A DNA stretch of 50,595 nt from Halanaerobium kushneri (GTDB lineage: Bacteria; Bacillota; Halanaerobiia; Halanaerobiales; Halanaerobiaceae): contig NZ_FTNC01000019.1 of NCBI RefSeq assembly GCF_900156285.1, forward strand, positions 1 through 50,595, given 5' to 3'. Position 1 is the stretch's first letter. Each line of letters starts with the position of its first letter. The notes below the pieces were generated by a model that was not told the origin of the DNA, made no database searches, and worked only from the letters and a program-made list of their open reading frames with translations. A program made the translations under genes and the position numbers. This document shows positions 1 through 6,860 of this stretch, one piece after another.

Positions 1-707
1 GGTCTGTCCTTATCAGATTTAGCCTGACCCAATGCCTCTCTTACCTGATCAATATTATGTCCATCTACATTCTCTATTACCTGCCAGCCGTAAGCTTTAA
101 AACGATCGGCTACTGATTCTGTAAATGCCAGGTTGGTATTACCGGCAATAGAAATTTCATTATCATCATAGATAGCTATCAGCTTATCTAAACCTAAATG
201 ACCTGCCAGTGATGCTGCCTCAGAGGTAATCCCCTCCATCATACAGCCATCACCCATTATTGTATAGGTATAGTGGTCTACAATTGTGTGCTGATCTGTA
301 TTATATTTTGCTGCCATCATCTTTTCTGCCAGTGCCATACCTACTGCATTAGCAAAACCCTGTCCTAAAGGTCCTGTTGTTGTTTCTACTCCATCTGTTT
401 CTCCAAATTCTGGATGACCCGGTGTTTTAGAATGTAACTGTCTAAAGTTTTTTAAGTCCTCCATTGAAATTTCATAACCTTTTAAATGTAAAAATGAGTA
501 TAAAAATGCTGAGCCATGTCCTGCTGATAGTACAAAGCGATCTCTATCAGGCCAGTCTGATTTTGATGCATCTAAATTCATTACTTCTCCAAATAGTAGA
601 GCACCAATATCAGCACAGCCAATTGGCATTCCTGGATGTCCGGAATTTGCCTTTTCTACAATGTCTGCAGATAATCCTCTAACTGTGTTCGCAATTTTTT
701 TTAGCAA
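1..707 (-). CDS. tkt: Transketolase, N-terminal part (cut by window edge)
   Basis: This is the thiamine-diphosphate enzyme of the non-oxidative pentose phosphate pathway, or its N-terminal half; the gene runs off the left edge, so about 235 residues are visible. The rc reading shows SGHPGMP near residues 22-28, [10 protein letters not shown], the [14 protein letters not shown] loop and the ThDP motif GDGCMMEG. The start is TTG at 707, preceded by AGGAG (716-720) eight bases upstream; the next in-frame codons are [14 protein letters not shown], the usual beginning of the family. It closely resembles the complete transketolase at 6861-8816, so the two are paralogues. It is divergent from the DeoR gene at 892, its most likely local regulator. 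Whether the full gene encodes one chain or a split enzyme cannot be seen. Confidence 0.93.
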   Translation of the reverse strand, partial: MLKKIANTVRGLSADIVEKANSGHPGMPIGCADIGALLFGEVMNLDASKSDWPDRDRFVLSAGHGSAFLYSFLHLKGYEISMEDLKNFRQLHSKTPGHPEFGETDGVETTTGPLGQGFANAVGMALAEKMMAAKYNTDQHTIVDHYTYTIMGDGCMMEGITSEAASLAGHLGLDKLIAIYDDNEISIAGNTNLAFTESVADRFKAYGWQVIENVDGHNIDQVREALGQAKSDKDR

Positions 708-891
708 ATTAATCACTCCTGTTATTTTTTATAAATAAGATAATTATAAACTTATGTTCTTTAGTTTATCCTGTTTTTATGATATAATTAAACAAAATCA
801 AATGGATTAAATCATCAAAATTAAACTTTTGACTTTATTTATAAATTTATTTTTTATTACATTATAATCAATTTAGAATGGGTTGGTGATT
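708..891. promoter_or_regulatory. Divergent promoter region, transketolase / deoR
   Basis: AT-rich spacer between divergent genes. A TATAAT lies at 863-868 on the plus strand, 23 bases before the deoR ATG, and a minus-strand TATAAT at 743-748 lies upstream of the transketolase TTG. Neither has a strong -35 at 16-18 bases, so both promoters are tentative. No clear operator palindrome was recognised. Confidence 0.35.
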
Positions 892-1641
892 ATGTTAAAA
901 GAAGAACGACAACAAAAAATCTTGGAAATTTTAAATGCTGAACAAAAAGTAATTACTAGTGATCTCAGTGAACGTTTATCTGTTTCTGAAGATACTATTC
1001 GTCGGGATCTAAAAGAACTCGATAATCAGGGCTTAATTAAAAGAGTCTACAGTGGAGCACTTAGAAAGGGTCCACCGGTTGTTGATTTTTTTTCGAGACA
1101 GAATATCGCCAGTGATATAAAAACTAAATTAGCTCAAAAAGCACTTCGCTTTATCGAAGATGGTCAGGTTTTATTAATAGATGGAAGCACAACTAATCTC
1201 CATCTTGTAAACCAACTTCCTCTTTCATTAAAAGCCACAATAATAACAAATAGTCCCCCGATTAGTATGGCTTTGTCTAATCATAAAGATGTTGAGGTAA
1301 TAATGTTAGGTGGAATTTTATTTAAACAATCAATGATAAATCTTGGCATCCAGACGGTAGAATCTTTAAATACAATGGTAGCTGACTTATATATTATGGG
1401 CATCTATAATATTGATGCAGAAATGGGAATCAGTGTTCCAACTTTGTCAGAATGCCTGGTAAAAAGAAAAATGGTTGAAGTTTCAACTGAAAAAATTGGT
1501 CTGGTAACTAAAGATAAGTTAGGAACAGTATCCAGTCAGATTATCTGCCCTTCTGAAGAGCTAACTTATATGATAACAGAGGATATTGATTCTGATATCA
1601 AAAATTTATATCAGGAAAAAAATATCGTTGTTGTTACATAA
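892..1641 (+). CDS. DeoR/GlpR-family transcriptional regulator
   Basis: This is a cytoplasmic DNA-binding repressor of sugar metabolism. Residues 1-55 (LKEERQQKILEIL, then a helix-turn-helix around 20-42 with SEDTIRRDLKELD) form the DeoR N-terminal domain. The C-terminal domain (about 75-245) is the ISOCOT-type sugar-phosphate sensor, with LIDGSTTNLHLV and a VEVIMLGG strand. ATG 892 is preferred to the TTG at 883 because GGTTGGTGAT fits as its ribosome-binding site and the protein then begins like the family, giving 249 residues. It is the only plus-strand gene in the left third and diverges from a transketolase, so it probably controls that gene, the HPr/mannitol operon, or both. The effector is unknown. 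Confidence 0.88.
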   Translation: MLKEERQQKILEILNAEQKVITSDLSERLSVSEDTIRRDLKELDNQGLIKRVYSGALRKGPPVVDFFSRQNIASDIKTKLAQKALRFIEDGQVLLIDGSTTNLHLVNQLPLSLKATIITNSPPISMALSNHKDVEVIMLGGILFKQSMINLGIQTVESLNTMVADLYIMGIYNIDAEMGISVPTLSECLVKRKMVEVSTEKIGLVTKDKLGTVSSQIICPSEELTYMITEDIDSDIKNLYQEKNIVVVT

Positions 1642-1655
1642 CTAAATAAACTTAT

Positions 1656-1692
1656 ATAGTCTCAGTTTTAAATTATTTAAAACTGAGACTAT
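1656..1692. terminator. Bidirectional terminator between deoR and HPr
   Basis: A long perfect inverted repeat (1656-1673 with 1675-1692; arm begins ATAGTCTCAG) lies between two convergent genes ending at 1641 and 1702. It is followed by AT-rich sequence on both sides and suits termination in either direction. Confidence 0.8.
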
Positions 1693-1701
1693 TATTTATA
1701 A

Positions 1702-1968
1702 TCATTCTTCCATTTCAGTTTTAATAAAGGACTCCAGTTTATTGATCGCTTCTTCTTCATCTTCTCCTTCTGCTTTAAGTATAATTTCGGTCCCCTGACT
1801 AATTCCCAGACTCATTACCCCCATAATACTCTTGGCATTAACTTCTTTTTCTCCAAACACAATTTCAATTTTTGATTTAAATTTATCAGCCTTTTTAACA
1901 AATTGCGAAGCAGGTCTTGCATGTAAACCAGTTTCGTTTGTTATGGTTACCTTTTTTTCAAAAGCCAT
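1702..1968 (-). CDS. ptsH: Phosphocarrier protein HPr (paralogue 1)
   Basis: HPr passes phosphate from enzyme I to the EIIA domains of the PTS in the cytoplasm. The 88-residue protein has the catalytic His16 in TGLHARPAS and the regulatory Ser47 in AKSIMGVMSLG, the site used by HPr kinase in Firmicutes. Both sites are intact, so both sugar transport and catabolite control are possible. It follows the mannitol-type operon by about 140 bases but lies beyond that operon's terminator, so it may be reached by read-through or have its own promoter. A second HPr at 8830-9099 is about 60% identical by eye and shares a 39-base identical stretch with it. No enzyme I gene is in the window. Confidence 0.96.
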   Translation of the reverse strand: MAFEKKVTITNETGLHARPASQFVKKADKFKSKIEIVFGEKEVNAKSIMGVMSLGISQGTEIILKAEGEDEEEAINKLESFIKTEMEE

Positions 1969-2049
1969 TTTATTTACTCATCCTTTCTAATCATTTTATT
2001 AGTAGTCAATATTATTGGTTTATATCAATTTTTCTAATTTTAAAGTTAA

Positions 2050-2092
2050 AAGAAAACCCCACTAAAAATGTTTAACTATATTTTTAGCAGGG
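2050..2092 (-). terminator. Terminator after mtlA
   Basis: On the minus strand a hairpin (CTAAAAAT at 2062-2069 with ATTTTTAG at 2080-2087, extended by CCC/GGG across a small bulge) is followed by GGGGTTTTCTTTT. It lies just downstream of the EIICB stop. Confidence 0.75.
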
Positions 2093-2111
2093 AGGTCTCA
2101 GGACCAATTTA

Positions 2112-3551
2112 TTATTTTAATTCAGCAAGCAGACTTTCAAGATTAGGATCACCAATAAAGTTCTCTATAGTAACAATTCTCTTATTCTGATGTGAACGTC
2201 TGGCTCTATCTGCCAGATTTTTATGCACAACTATAACATCTGCATCTTCAGGAACATCCTCAATATTATAATGCTCTACTTCAATACCTTCAATATTATT
2301 TTTCTTTAGCTTCTTTCTGAAGGTTGTAGCACCAAGAGCACTACTGCCAGCCCCTGCGTCACAGGCAAAAGCAATTTTACTAATATTTTCAGCTGCAATA
2401 GTACTGCTTCCACCCCTGGAATTAAGAACCTTTTTACCTTCTTCTTTCATCGATTTTGACTTTTCGGCAGCCTGTTCAAAGCTTTCTTTGTCATCTTCTT
2501 CTTTTTCAGCACCAATAGCCTTTAAGGTAAAGGAGGTGATTATAAAGGAAACTACTGTAGCTACCAGTACTCCAGCAATAATACCTAAAAAATTACCTTT
2601 AGGTGTCAGAGCAAGATAGGCAAAAATAGACCCTGGACTGGGACCTGCTACCAGACCAACATTAAATAGTTGGAAAGTTGCGATACCTGACATTGCACCA
2701 CCAATCATACCGATAATTGTAATCGGATTCATTAAAACATAGGGGAAATATAGTTCGTGAATTCCACCAAAGAAATGAATAATTATAGCACCTGGAGCAG
2801 TACGCTTGGAAGTTTTAGAACCAAAGAATGTATAGGCTAACAGCAAACCAAGACCCGGGCCAGGATTTGAAGCCACTGTAAAGTAAATTGATTTTCCAAC
2901 TTCTGCAGCTCTCTGCATACCCAGAGGATAATAAATACCCTGGTCAATCGCATTATTTAGAAACAGAACTTTTGCAGGCTCATTGATCAGAGATAATAAT
3001 GGCAGCATACCGGTATCAATCAGGACCTGAATTCCACCTTTAACTAAATTATTAGCAAATTCAATAGCCGGTCCTGTAAAAAGATAAGATGAGATCATTA
3101 ATAAGAAACCTAAAATACCCAGAGAGAAGTTATTAACGATCATTTCAAAACCAGCTGGAACTTTTCCGTGAATGGCCTTATCAAACTTTTTAATAATCCA
3201 GCCACCCAGTGGTCCAACAATCATTGCCCCCAGGAACATCGGGATATCTGCACCTACTATTAAACCAAAGGTACCAACGGCACCCATTACTGCACCTCTT
3301 TTACCCCCAACCATTTTACCCCCAGTATAAGCAAGAAGTAAAGGTAGTAAGTAATTAATTGCCGGACCAACTATGTTAGCAAGACTCTCATTGGGGATCC
3401 AACCTGTAGGTATAAACAAAGCTGTTAAAATACCCCAGGCGATAAAGGCGCCAATATTAGGTAAAACCATATTTGTTAAAAATCCACCAAATGCCTGAAC
3501 TTTAGCACGAATACCAGAAGACTGATCTGGAGATGGAGCTATATCTTTCAT
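2112..3551 (-). CDS. mtlA: PTS mannitol-type transporter, EIICB
   Basis: A membrane permease that phosphorylates its sugar alcohol during import. Residues 1-345 are the multi-spanning EIIC domain, with many hydrophobic helices and the GGIHELYFPYVLMNP stretch typical of mannitol EIIC. After a charged linker (about 350-385) comes the EIIB domain with the phosphocysteine in FACDAGAGSSALGA near residue 396. There is no fused EIIA; it is supplied by the gene at 3606. ATG 3551 is chosen over an in-frame GTG at 3560 because AAAGGTG lies at proper spacing before it. Substrate specificity for mannitol is inferred from family and from the adjacent mtlD; the epimerase and isomerase in the operon leave other hexitols possible. 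Confidence 0.92.
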   Translation of the reverse strand: MKDIAPSPDQSSGIRAKVQAFGGFLTNMVLPNIGAFIAWGILTALFIPTGWIPNESLANIVGPAINYLLPLLLAYTGGKMVGGKRGAVMGAVGTFGLIVGADIPMFLGAMIVGPLGGWIIKKFDKAIHGKVPAGFEMIVNNFSLGILGFLLMISSYLFTGPAIEFANNLVKGGIQVLIDTGMLPLLSLINEPAKVLFLNNAIDQGIYYPLGMQRAAEVGKSIYFTVASNPGPGLGLLLAYTFFGSKTSKRTAPGAIIIHFFGGIHELYFPYVLMNPITIIGMIGGAMSGIATFQLFNVGLVAGPSPGSIFAYLALTPKGNFLGIIAGVLVATVVSFIITSFTLKAIGAEKEEDDKESFEQAAEKSKSMKEEGKKVLNSRGGSSTIAAENISKIAFACDAGAGSSALGATTFRKKLKKNNIEGIEVEHYNIEDVPEDADVIVVHKNLADRARRSHQNKRIVTIENFIGDPNLESLLAELK

Positions 3552-3605
3552 ATTTATCACCTTTCTTAAAATAATTTTTTAATAAATTTTGATGATCTAT
3601 CAAAA

Positions 3606-4046
3606 TTACTCTTCTACTGTTTTAATAAGCTCTATTAACTCTTTTTCACTTTCAACATTTTTAAACTTAGTCAAAACTTCTTCATCAGCTAAAATAGAAG
3701 ATAAGTCAGCTATTAATTCCAGATGTTCAGAATTATCCTTTGCTGCCAGCACAAAGATTATTTTGACTTCTTTCTCTTCGGGATATTCTACTGCTTTTTC
3801 CAGCTTTAAAAAAGACATCCCTGTTTTATTAACACTTTCTTCATCCTTGGCATGAGGCATAGCAATTCCAGGCACTAAAACAATATAGGCACCATACTCA
3901 TGGACATTATCAATCATTGACTTAATATATTTTTCTTTGATAAAATTCTTGGCGAGCAATGGCTCTGCTGCTATTTTGATTGAATCTTCCCAGGATGAAA
4001 CTTCTCCCATAAATTTAGTATTCCCCTTTAAATATTGACCTAACAT
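3606..4046 (-). CDS. mtlF: PTS EIIA component, mannitol/fructose family
   Basis: A soluble phosphotransfer protein of 146 residues that receives phosphate from HPr and hands it to the EIIB domain of the neighbouring EIICB. The phosphorylated histidine is His65 in GIAMPHAKDEE, and the fold markers YGAYIVLVPG and the C-terminal LSSILADEE segment are present. ATG 4046 has the ribosome-binding site GAAAGGGGTGAAG. It sits between mtlD and mtlA with short gaps, so the three are co-transcribed. The sequence also resembles ascorbate-type EIIA proteins, so the name rests on context. Confidence 0.88.
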   Translation of the reverse strand: MLGQYLKGNTKFMGEVSSWEDSIKIAAEPLLAKNFIKEKYIKSMIDNVHEYGAYIVLVPGIAMPHAKDEESVNKTGMSFLKLEKAVEYPEEKEVKIIFVLAAKDNSEHLELIADLSSILADEEVLTKFKNVESEKELIELIKTVEE

Positions 4047-4083
4047 TTCTTCACCCCTTTCATTTTTAATATTCAGACAGATA

Positions 4084-5265
4084 TTAAGCCTCGTTTTTAA
4101 TTAACTCTCCAATTTCTGTATTCTCTAATTTAAGATAATATTTTTCAATTTTATTTATAAGTTCTTCCTCTACAATCCCGGTAAAATGCGGTATTGCCTG
4201 TTCTATTCCCTTTTCCTGAATATACTTCTGTAAGCGGACAGCTTCTTCGTCTTCCGAATTATCAAATCTAAAGGCAGCTGCAATTACAATAGTTAAAGAT
4301 TCTAAAGGTAAGTCTAATTCAAATAAATTTCGCAGTGGTTTTACTAAACGCTCATCAGAACCCAATTTCCTGATTGGAGCTCTTCCAACTCTTCGAACAT
4401 CATCACTAATATTTTCATTTTTAAAGCGACTGATTGTTTTTTCAATATAAGCATCTAATTCCTCAGCCGAAAAATGTGAATCTATCACGATATATTTTTT
4501 TACTTCATTTAGGACTGATTTAATAAATTCTCTCATTTTAAGATCTGCCAGAGTGCTCTGAATTGTTTTTTCTCCTGCCCTAAAGCCAACATAAGCAGTT
4601 GCAGCATGGGCCATATTAATCATATAAAACTTCCTATTAATATATGCTTCTAAATCATCAACATAAATAACATCTGCTATTGGCGGAAGATCGGTATTCT
4701 TCATTTCCGATTTATTAATTACCCACTCATAAACTGGTTCAACCAGAGCAACCTCTTCTCCATCAATTTCTTTTGATAAAGCCAGGCGATCAATAGCTGA
4801 ATTGGGAAATCCTACATATTTTGATATTTCCTCTATTTCTTCTGCCGAGAGATTCTTTTCAACTTCTTTTTTTAAAGTTGAAGAGGCATTAACAGCATTT
4901 TCATTTGCTATTACATCAATCTCTGTTTTATTATTCTCTATTCTTTTTAGCAGTCCTGCAGCCATCAATCCAGCAATTTTCGGTAAATTTTCGACTCCTA
5001 CTGAAGTTGTAATTAAATCGGCTTCTGTAATAGACTCAATTACTCTGTCTTTCTGCTTAATGCTGTTTAAAGCCGAAACAGGCGAAATAATTTCTCTGGT
5101 TGAATCATCATCAAGCAGCTCAATTTTATAACTATTAGTCTTATTTATAGATTCAATAATATCTTGATTAACATCAACAAAACAAACTTCATAGCCGGTT
5201 TTGTTTAACAAATAACCAATAAATCCTCTTCCTATGTTCCCAGCACCAAAATGTAGTGCCTGCAT
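4084..5265 (-). CDS. mtlD: Mannitol-1-phosphate 5-dehydrogenase
   Basis: An NAD-dependent cytoplasmic enzyme of the polyol-specific long-chain dehydrogenase family that oxidises mannitol 1-phosphate to fructose 6-phosphate. The Rossmann motif GAGNIGRGFIG is at residues 8-18. The catalytic domain shows the family motif NMAHAATAYVG, and the length (393) is normal. ATG 5265 has AAAGGAGGAACT ahead of it. It follows the SIS-domain gene by 13 bases and precedes the PTS EIIA, making a polyol uptake and oxidation unit. In an operon with a hexulose-phosphate isomerase and an epimerase, a related hexitol phosphate could also be a substrate. Confidence 0.93.
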   Translation of the reverse strand: MQALHFGAGNIGRGFIGYLLNKTGYEVCFVDVNQDIIESINKTNSYKIELLDDDSTREIISPVSALNSIKQKDRVIESITEADLITTSVGVENLPKIAGLMAAGLLKRIENNKTEIDVIANENAVNASSTLKKEVEKNLSAEEIEEISKYVGFPNSAIDRLALSKEIDGEEVALVEPVYEWVINKSEMKNTDLPPIADVIYVDDLEAYINRKFYMINMAHAATAYVGFRAGEKTIQSTLADLKMREFIKSVLNEVKKYIVIDSHFSAEELDAYIEKTISRFKNENISDDVRRVGRAPIRKLGSDERLVKPLRNLFELDLPLESLTIVIAAAFRFDNSEDEEAVRLQKYIQEKGIEQAIPHFTGIVEEELINKIEKYYLKLENTEIGELIKNEA

Positions 5266-5278
5266 TAGAGTTCCTCCT

Positions 5279-5842
5279 TTATTCTAAATTAGCATGATAC
5301 TGCCAGAGACTTTCCATCTCAATATCTCTTTCTCTGACCATCATTAATGCTATTGTGTCCCCGAATAATAATAAAGCCTGTTCAAATAAACTGGTCATTG
5401 GCTGTACTGATTCTACTCCTTCAACTTCCAGGTTAGCTTCCTTACTGGCAGGTATTCTAACAAAGAAATCCGAAAACTCTGCCATTGGGCATTCTGGATT
5501 TCTTCCGATATGAAAAACAGTTGCATCATACTGCTTTGCTTTTTCGGCAATTGCCAGGGGAAATGCAGTTCCTCCACTTCCTGAACCAACAATTAGTAAG
5601 TCATTTTCGGTAATTGCCGGTTCTGTTACCTGACCAACAATATAACAATCCACACCTAAGTGTGCCAGCCGCTTTGCAACCGATTTAAGAGAAAGCAGCA
5701 CTCTTCCTACAGCTACAAAGAAGACTTTTTCTGCTTTTTTAATCTCTTCTACTAATTGATTAGTTTCTTCTGAGTCTACTTTTTCTAAAGTTTTTTCAAG
5801 TTCTGAAACTATATCTTTTTGTGCTTCGTAATATTCTGACAT
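5279..5842 (-). CDS. hxlB: SIS-domain sugar-phosphate isomerase, 6-phospho-3-hexuloisomerase-like
   Basis: The 187-residue protein is a single SIS domain. VFFVAVGRVLLSLKSVAKRLAHLG near residues 40-63 and IVGSGSGGTAFPLAIAEKAK near 85-105 match the 6-phospho-3-hexuloisomerase family, which interconverts arabino-3-hexulose 6-phosphate and fructose 6-phosphate in the ribulose monophosphate pathway. No partner 3-hexulose-6-phosphate synthase is visible. Its stop is one base from the start of the gene before it and 13 bases from mtlD, so it is part of the mannitol-type operon. The family is well supported; the exact substrate is inferred, and it may act on another ketose phosphate made from the imported polyol. 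Confidence 0.8.
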   Translation of the reverse strand: MSEYYEAQKDIVSELEKTLEKVDSEETNQLVEEIKKAEKVFFVAVGRVLLSLKSVAKRLAHLGVDCYIVGQVTEPAITENDLLIVGSGSGGTAFPLAIAEKAKQYDATVFHIGRNPECPMAEFSDFFVRIPASKEANLEVEGVESVQPMTSLFEQALLLFGDTIALMMVRERDIEMESLWQYHANLE

Positions 5843-5843
5843 C

Positions 5844-6551
5844 TTAGTTGTCCTCCCTTAATTTTAATCCTTTTTCTATTCCTTCTTCCATAATTTTTTT
5901 ATTCTCAGAAAGATTTCTTTCTGTTCTGAAAAGACTTGTACTTCCTGCTACCAGCATATTTGCTCCAGCTTCAACAAGATCCGGAATAACTTCTAAAGAA
6001 ACTCGACCATCCACTTCAATATTAGTATCCAGACCTTTTTTCTGAATCATCTTATATAAATCACTGACTTTCTCTTTCGCATAATCGACCTGAGTCTCAT
6101 TTTTATCGGCTGCAAAGCCAGGATTCATTAACATTAACATCACTGTATCACACATCGGCAGTACATAATCTAGATCATTAAGTGAGGTAGCTGGATTCAA
6201 AGCTATTCCTGCTTTAATTCCATTTTTCTTGATTAATTTTAAATGACGATCAATATGAGTACTGCTTTCATAGTGAAATGTAATCTGCTGCACACCAATG
6301 TCGATCATTTCTTTGATGAAAAATTCATTATTGTTTGACATTATATGAACATCAAAATCCATATCTGTAATTTCTCTAAGAGCTCTAATTGTACCTATAC
6401 CTAAGGGCATACTCGGGCTAAATGCTCCATCTAATACATCAATATGAAGGGTGTCAATTCCTTCACTTTCAATTTTTCTAACACTTTCTTCCAGATTAAC
6501 TAAATCTGCACACATAATTGACGGGCTAATTGTAACTTTTTCTCTGCTCAT
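5844..6551 (-). CDS. Ribulose-phosphate 3-epimerase family (allulose-6-P epimerase-like)
   Basis: A TIM-barrel, metal-dependent epimerase of 235 residues. SPSIMCADLVNLE near the N terminus, HIDVLDGAFSPSMPLG (metal-binding His and Asp), the VHIMS strand, LMLMNPGFA and EVDGRVS are the signatures of the Rpe/AlsE family. The phrasing SIMCADL and the operon partners favour a hexulose-phosphate epimerase such as allulose 6-phosphate to fructose 6-phosphate over housekeeping Rpe, but this cannot be settled by reading. It is the first gene of the operon, with a good promoter upstream, and its stop almost touches the next start (5842). Either role feeds the fructose-6-P and pentose-phosphate pool used by the nearby transketolases. 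Confidence 0.8.
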   Translation of the reverse strand: MSREKVTISPSIMCADLVNLEESVRKIESEGIDTLHIDVLDGAFSPSMPLGIGTIRALREITDMDFDVHIMSNNNEFFIKEMIDIGVQQITFHYESSTHIDRHLKLIKKNGIKAGIALNPATSLNDLDYVLPMCDTVMLMLMNPGFAADKNETQVDYAKEKVSDLYKMIQKKGLDTNIEVDGRVSLEVIPDLVEAGANMLVAGSTSLFRTERNLSENKKIMEEGIEKGLKLREDN

Positions 6552-6580
6552 TTTTTTCCTCCTTTATTTAATCCATCTTC

Positions 6581-6609
6581 ATTATAAAACAATAATTACG
6601 AAAAGTAAA
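6581..6609 (-). promoter_or_regulatory. Sigma-A promoter of the mannitol-type operon
   Basis: On the minus strand TTTACT (6604-6609) and a perfect TATAAT (6581-6586) are separated by 17 bases, about 30 bases upstream of the epimerase ATG at 6551. The 309-base gap 6552-6860 otherwise holds the operator-like repeats at 6618-6644, a TGGCAC-containing sequence at 6659-6677, and the terminator of the preceding operon. Confidence 0.7.
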
Positions 6610-6617
6610 GCACAAAC

Positions 6618-6644
6618 ATGCATATTTTTTAACTTTTTATGCAT
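6618..6644 (-). promoter_or_regulatory. Twin ATGCAT sites upstream of the -35
   Basis: Two copies of the palindrome ATGCAT at 6618-6623 and 6639-6644 lie exactly 21 bp apart, just upstream of the -35 element, where an activator dimer could bind one face of the helix. The PRD regulator at 9196 and the DeoR at 892 are candidate binders; this is inference only. Confidence 0.4.
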
Positions 6645-6786
6645 TTTTTATAGTTTTTTTGCGTTTTGTGTGCCAATTCTAACAATTATTCTGAAATATT
6701 TTACTTATTTTGCCAGTAAAATATTTTGATATACCTATTTTGAAATATTTATTTTAAAATTATTCGACTAAAATTTTTATAAATAA

Positions 6787-6821
6787 AAAGCCTGGCAATA
6801 AAAATCAATTTGCCAGGCTTT
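6787..6821 (-). terminator. Terminator after transketolase
   Basis: A perfect 11-bp stem (6787-6797 with 6811-6821; arm AAAGCCTGGCA) lies downstream of the transketolase stop and is followed on the minus strand by TTTTTATTTAT. Confidence 0.88.
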
Positions 6822-6860
6822 AAATTTAATATTATATTTTTATTTTAATTAATTGCAAAA

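Noticed and set aside
3589-3855. Plus-strand open frames opposite real genes (for example 3589-3855, 4802-5131, 48146-48472)
   Set aside because: They are antisense to well-supported genes, have low-complexity Ser/Phe/Leu-rich products and lack ribosome-binding sites.
4229-4242. cre-like sequence TGTAAGCGGACAGC in mtlD
   Set aside because: It lies deep inside the coding sequence and departs from the consensus in its right half; no support for function.
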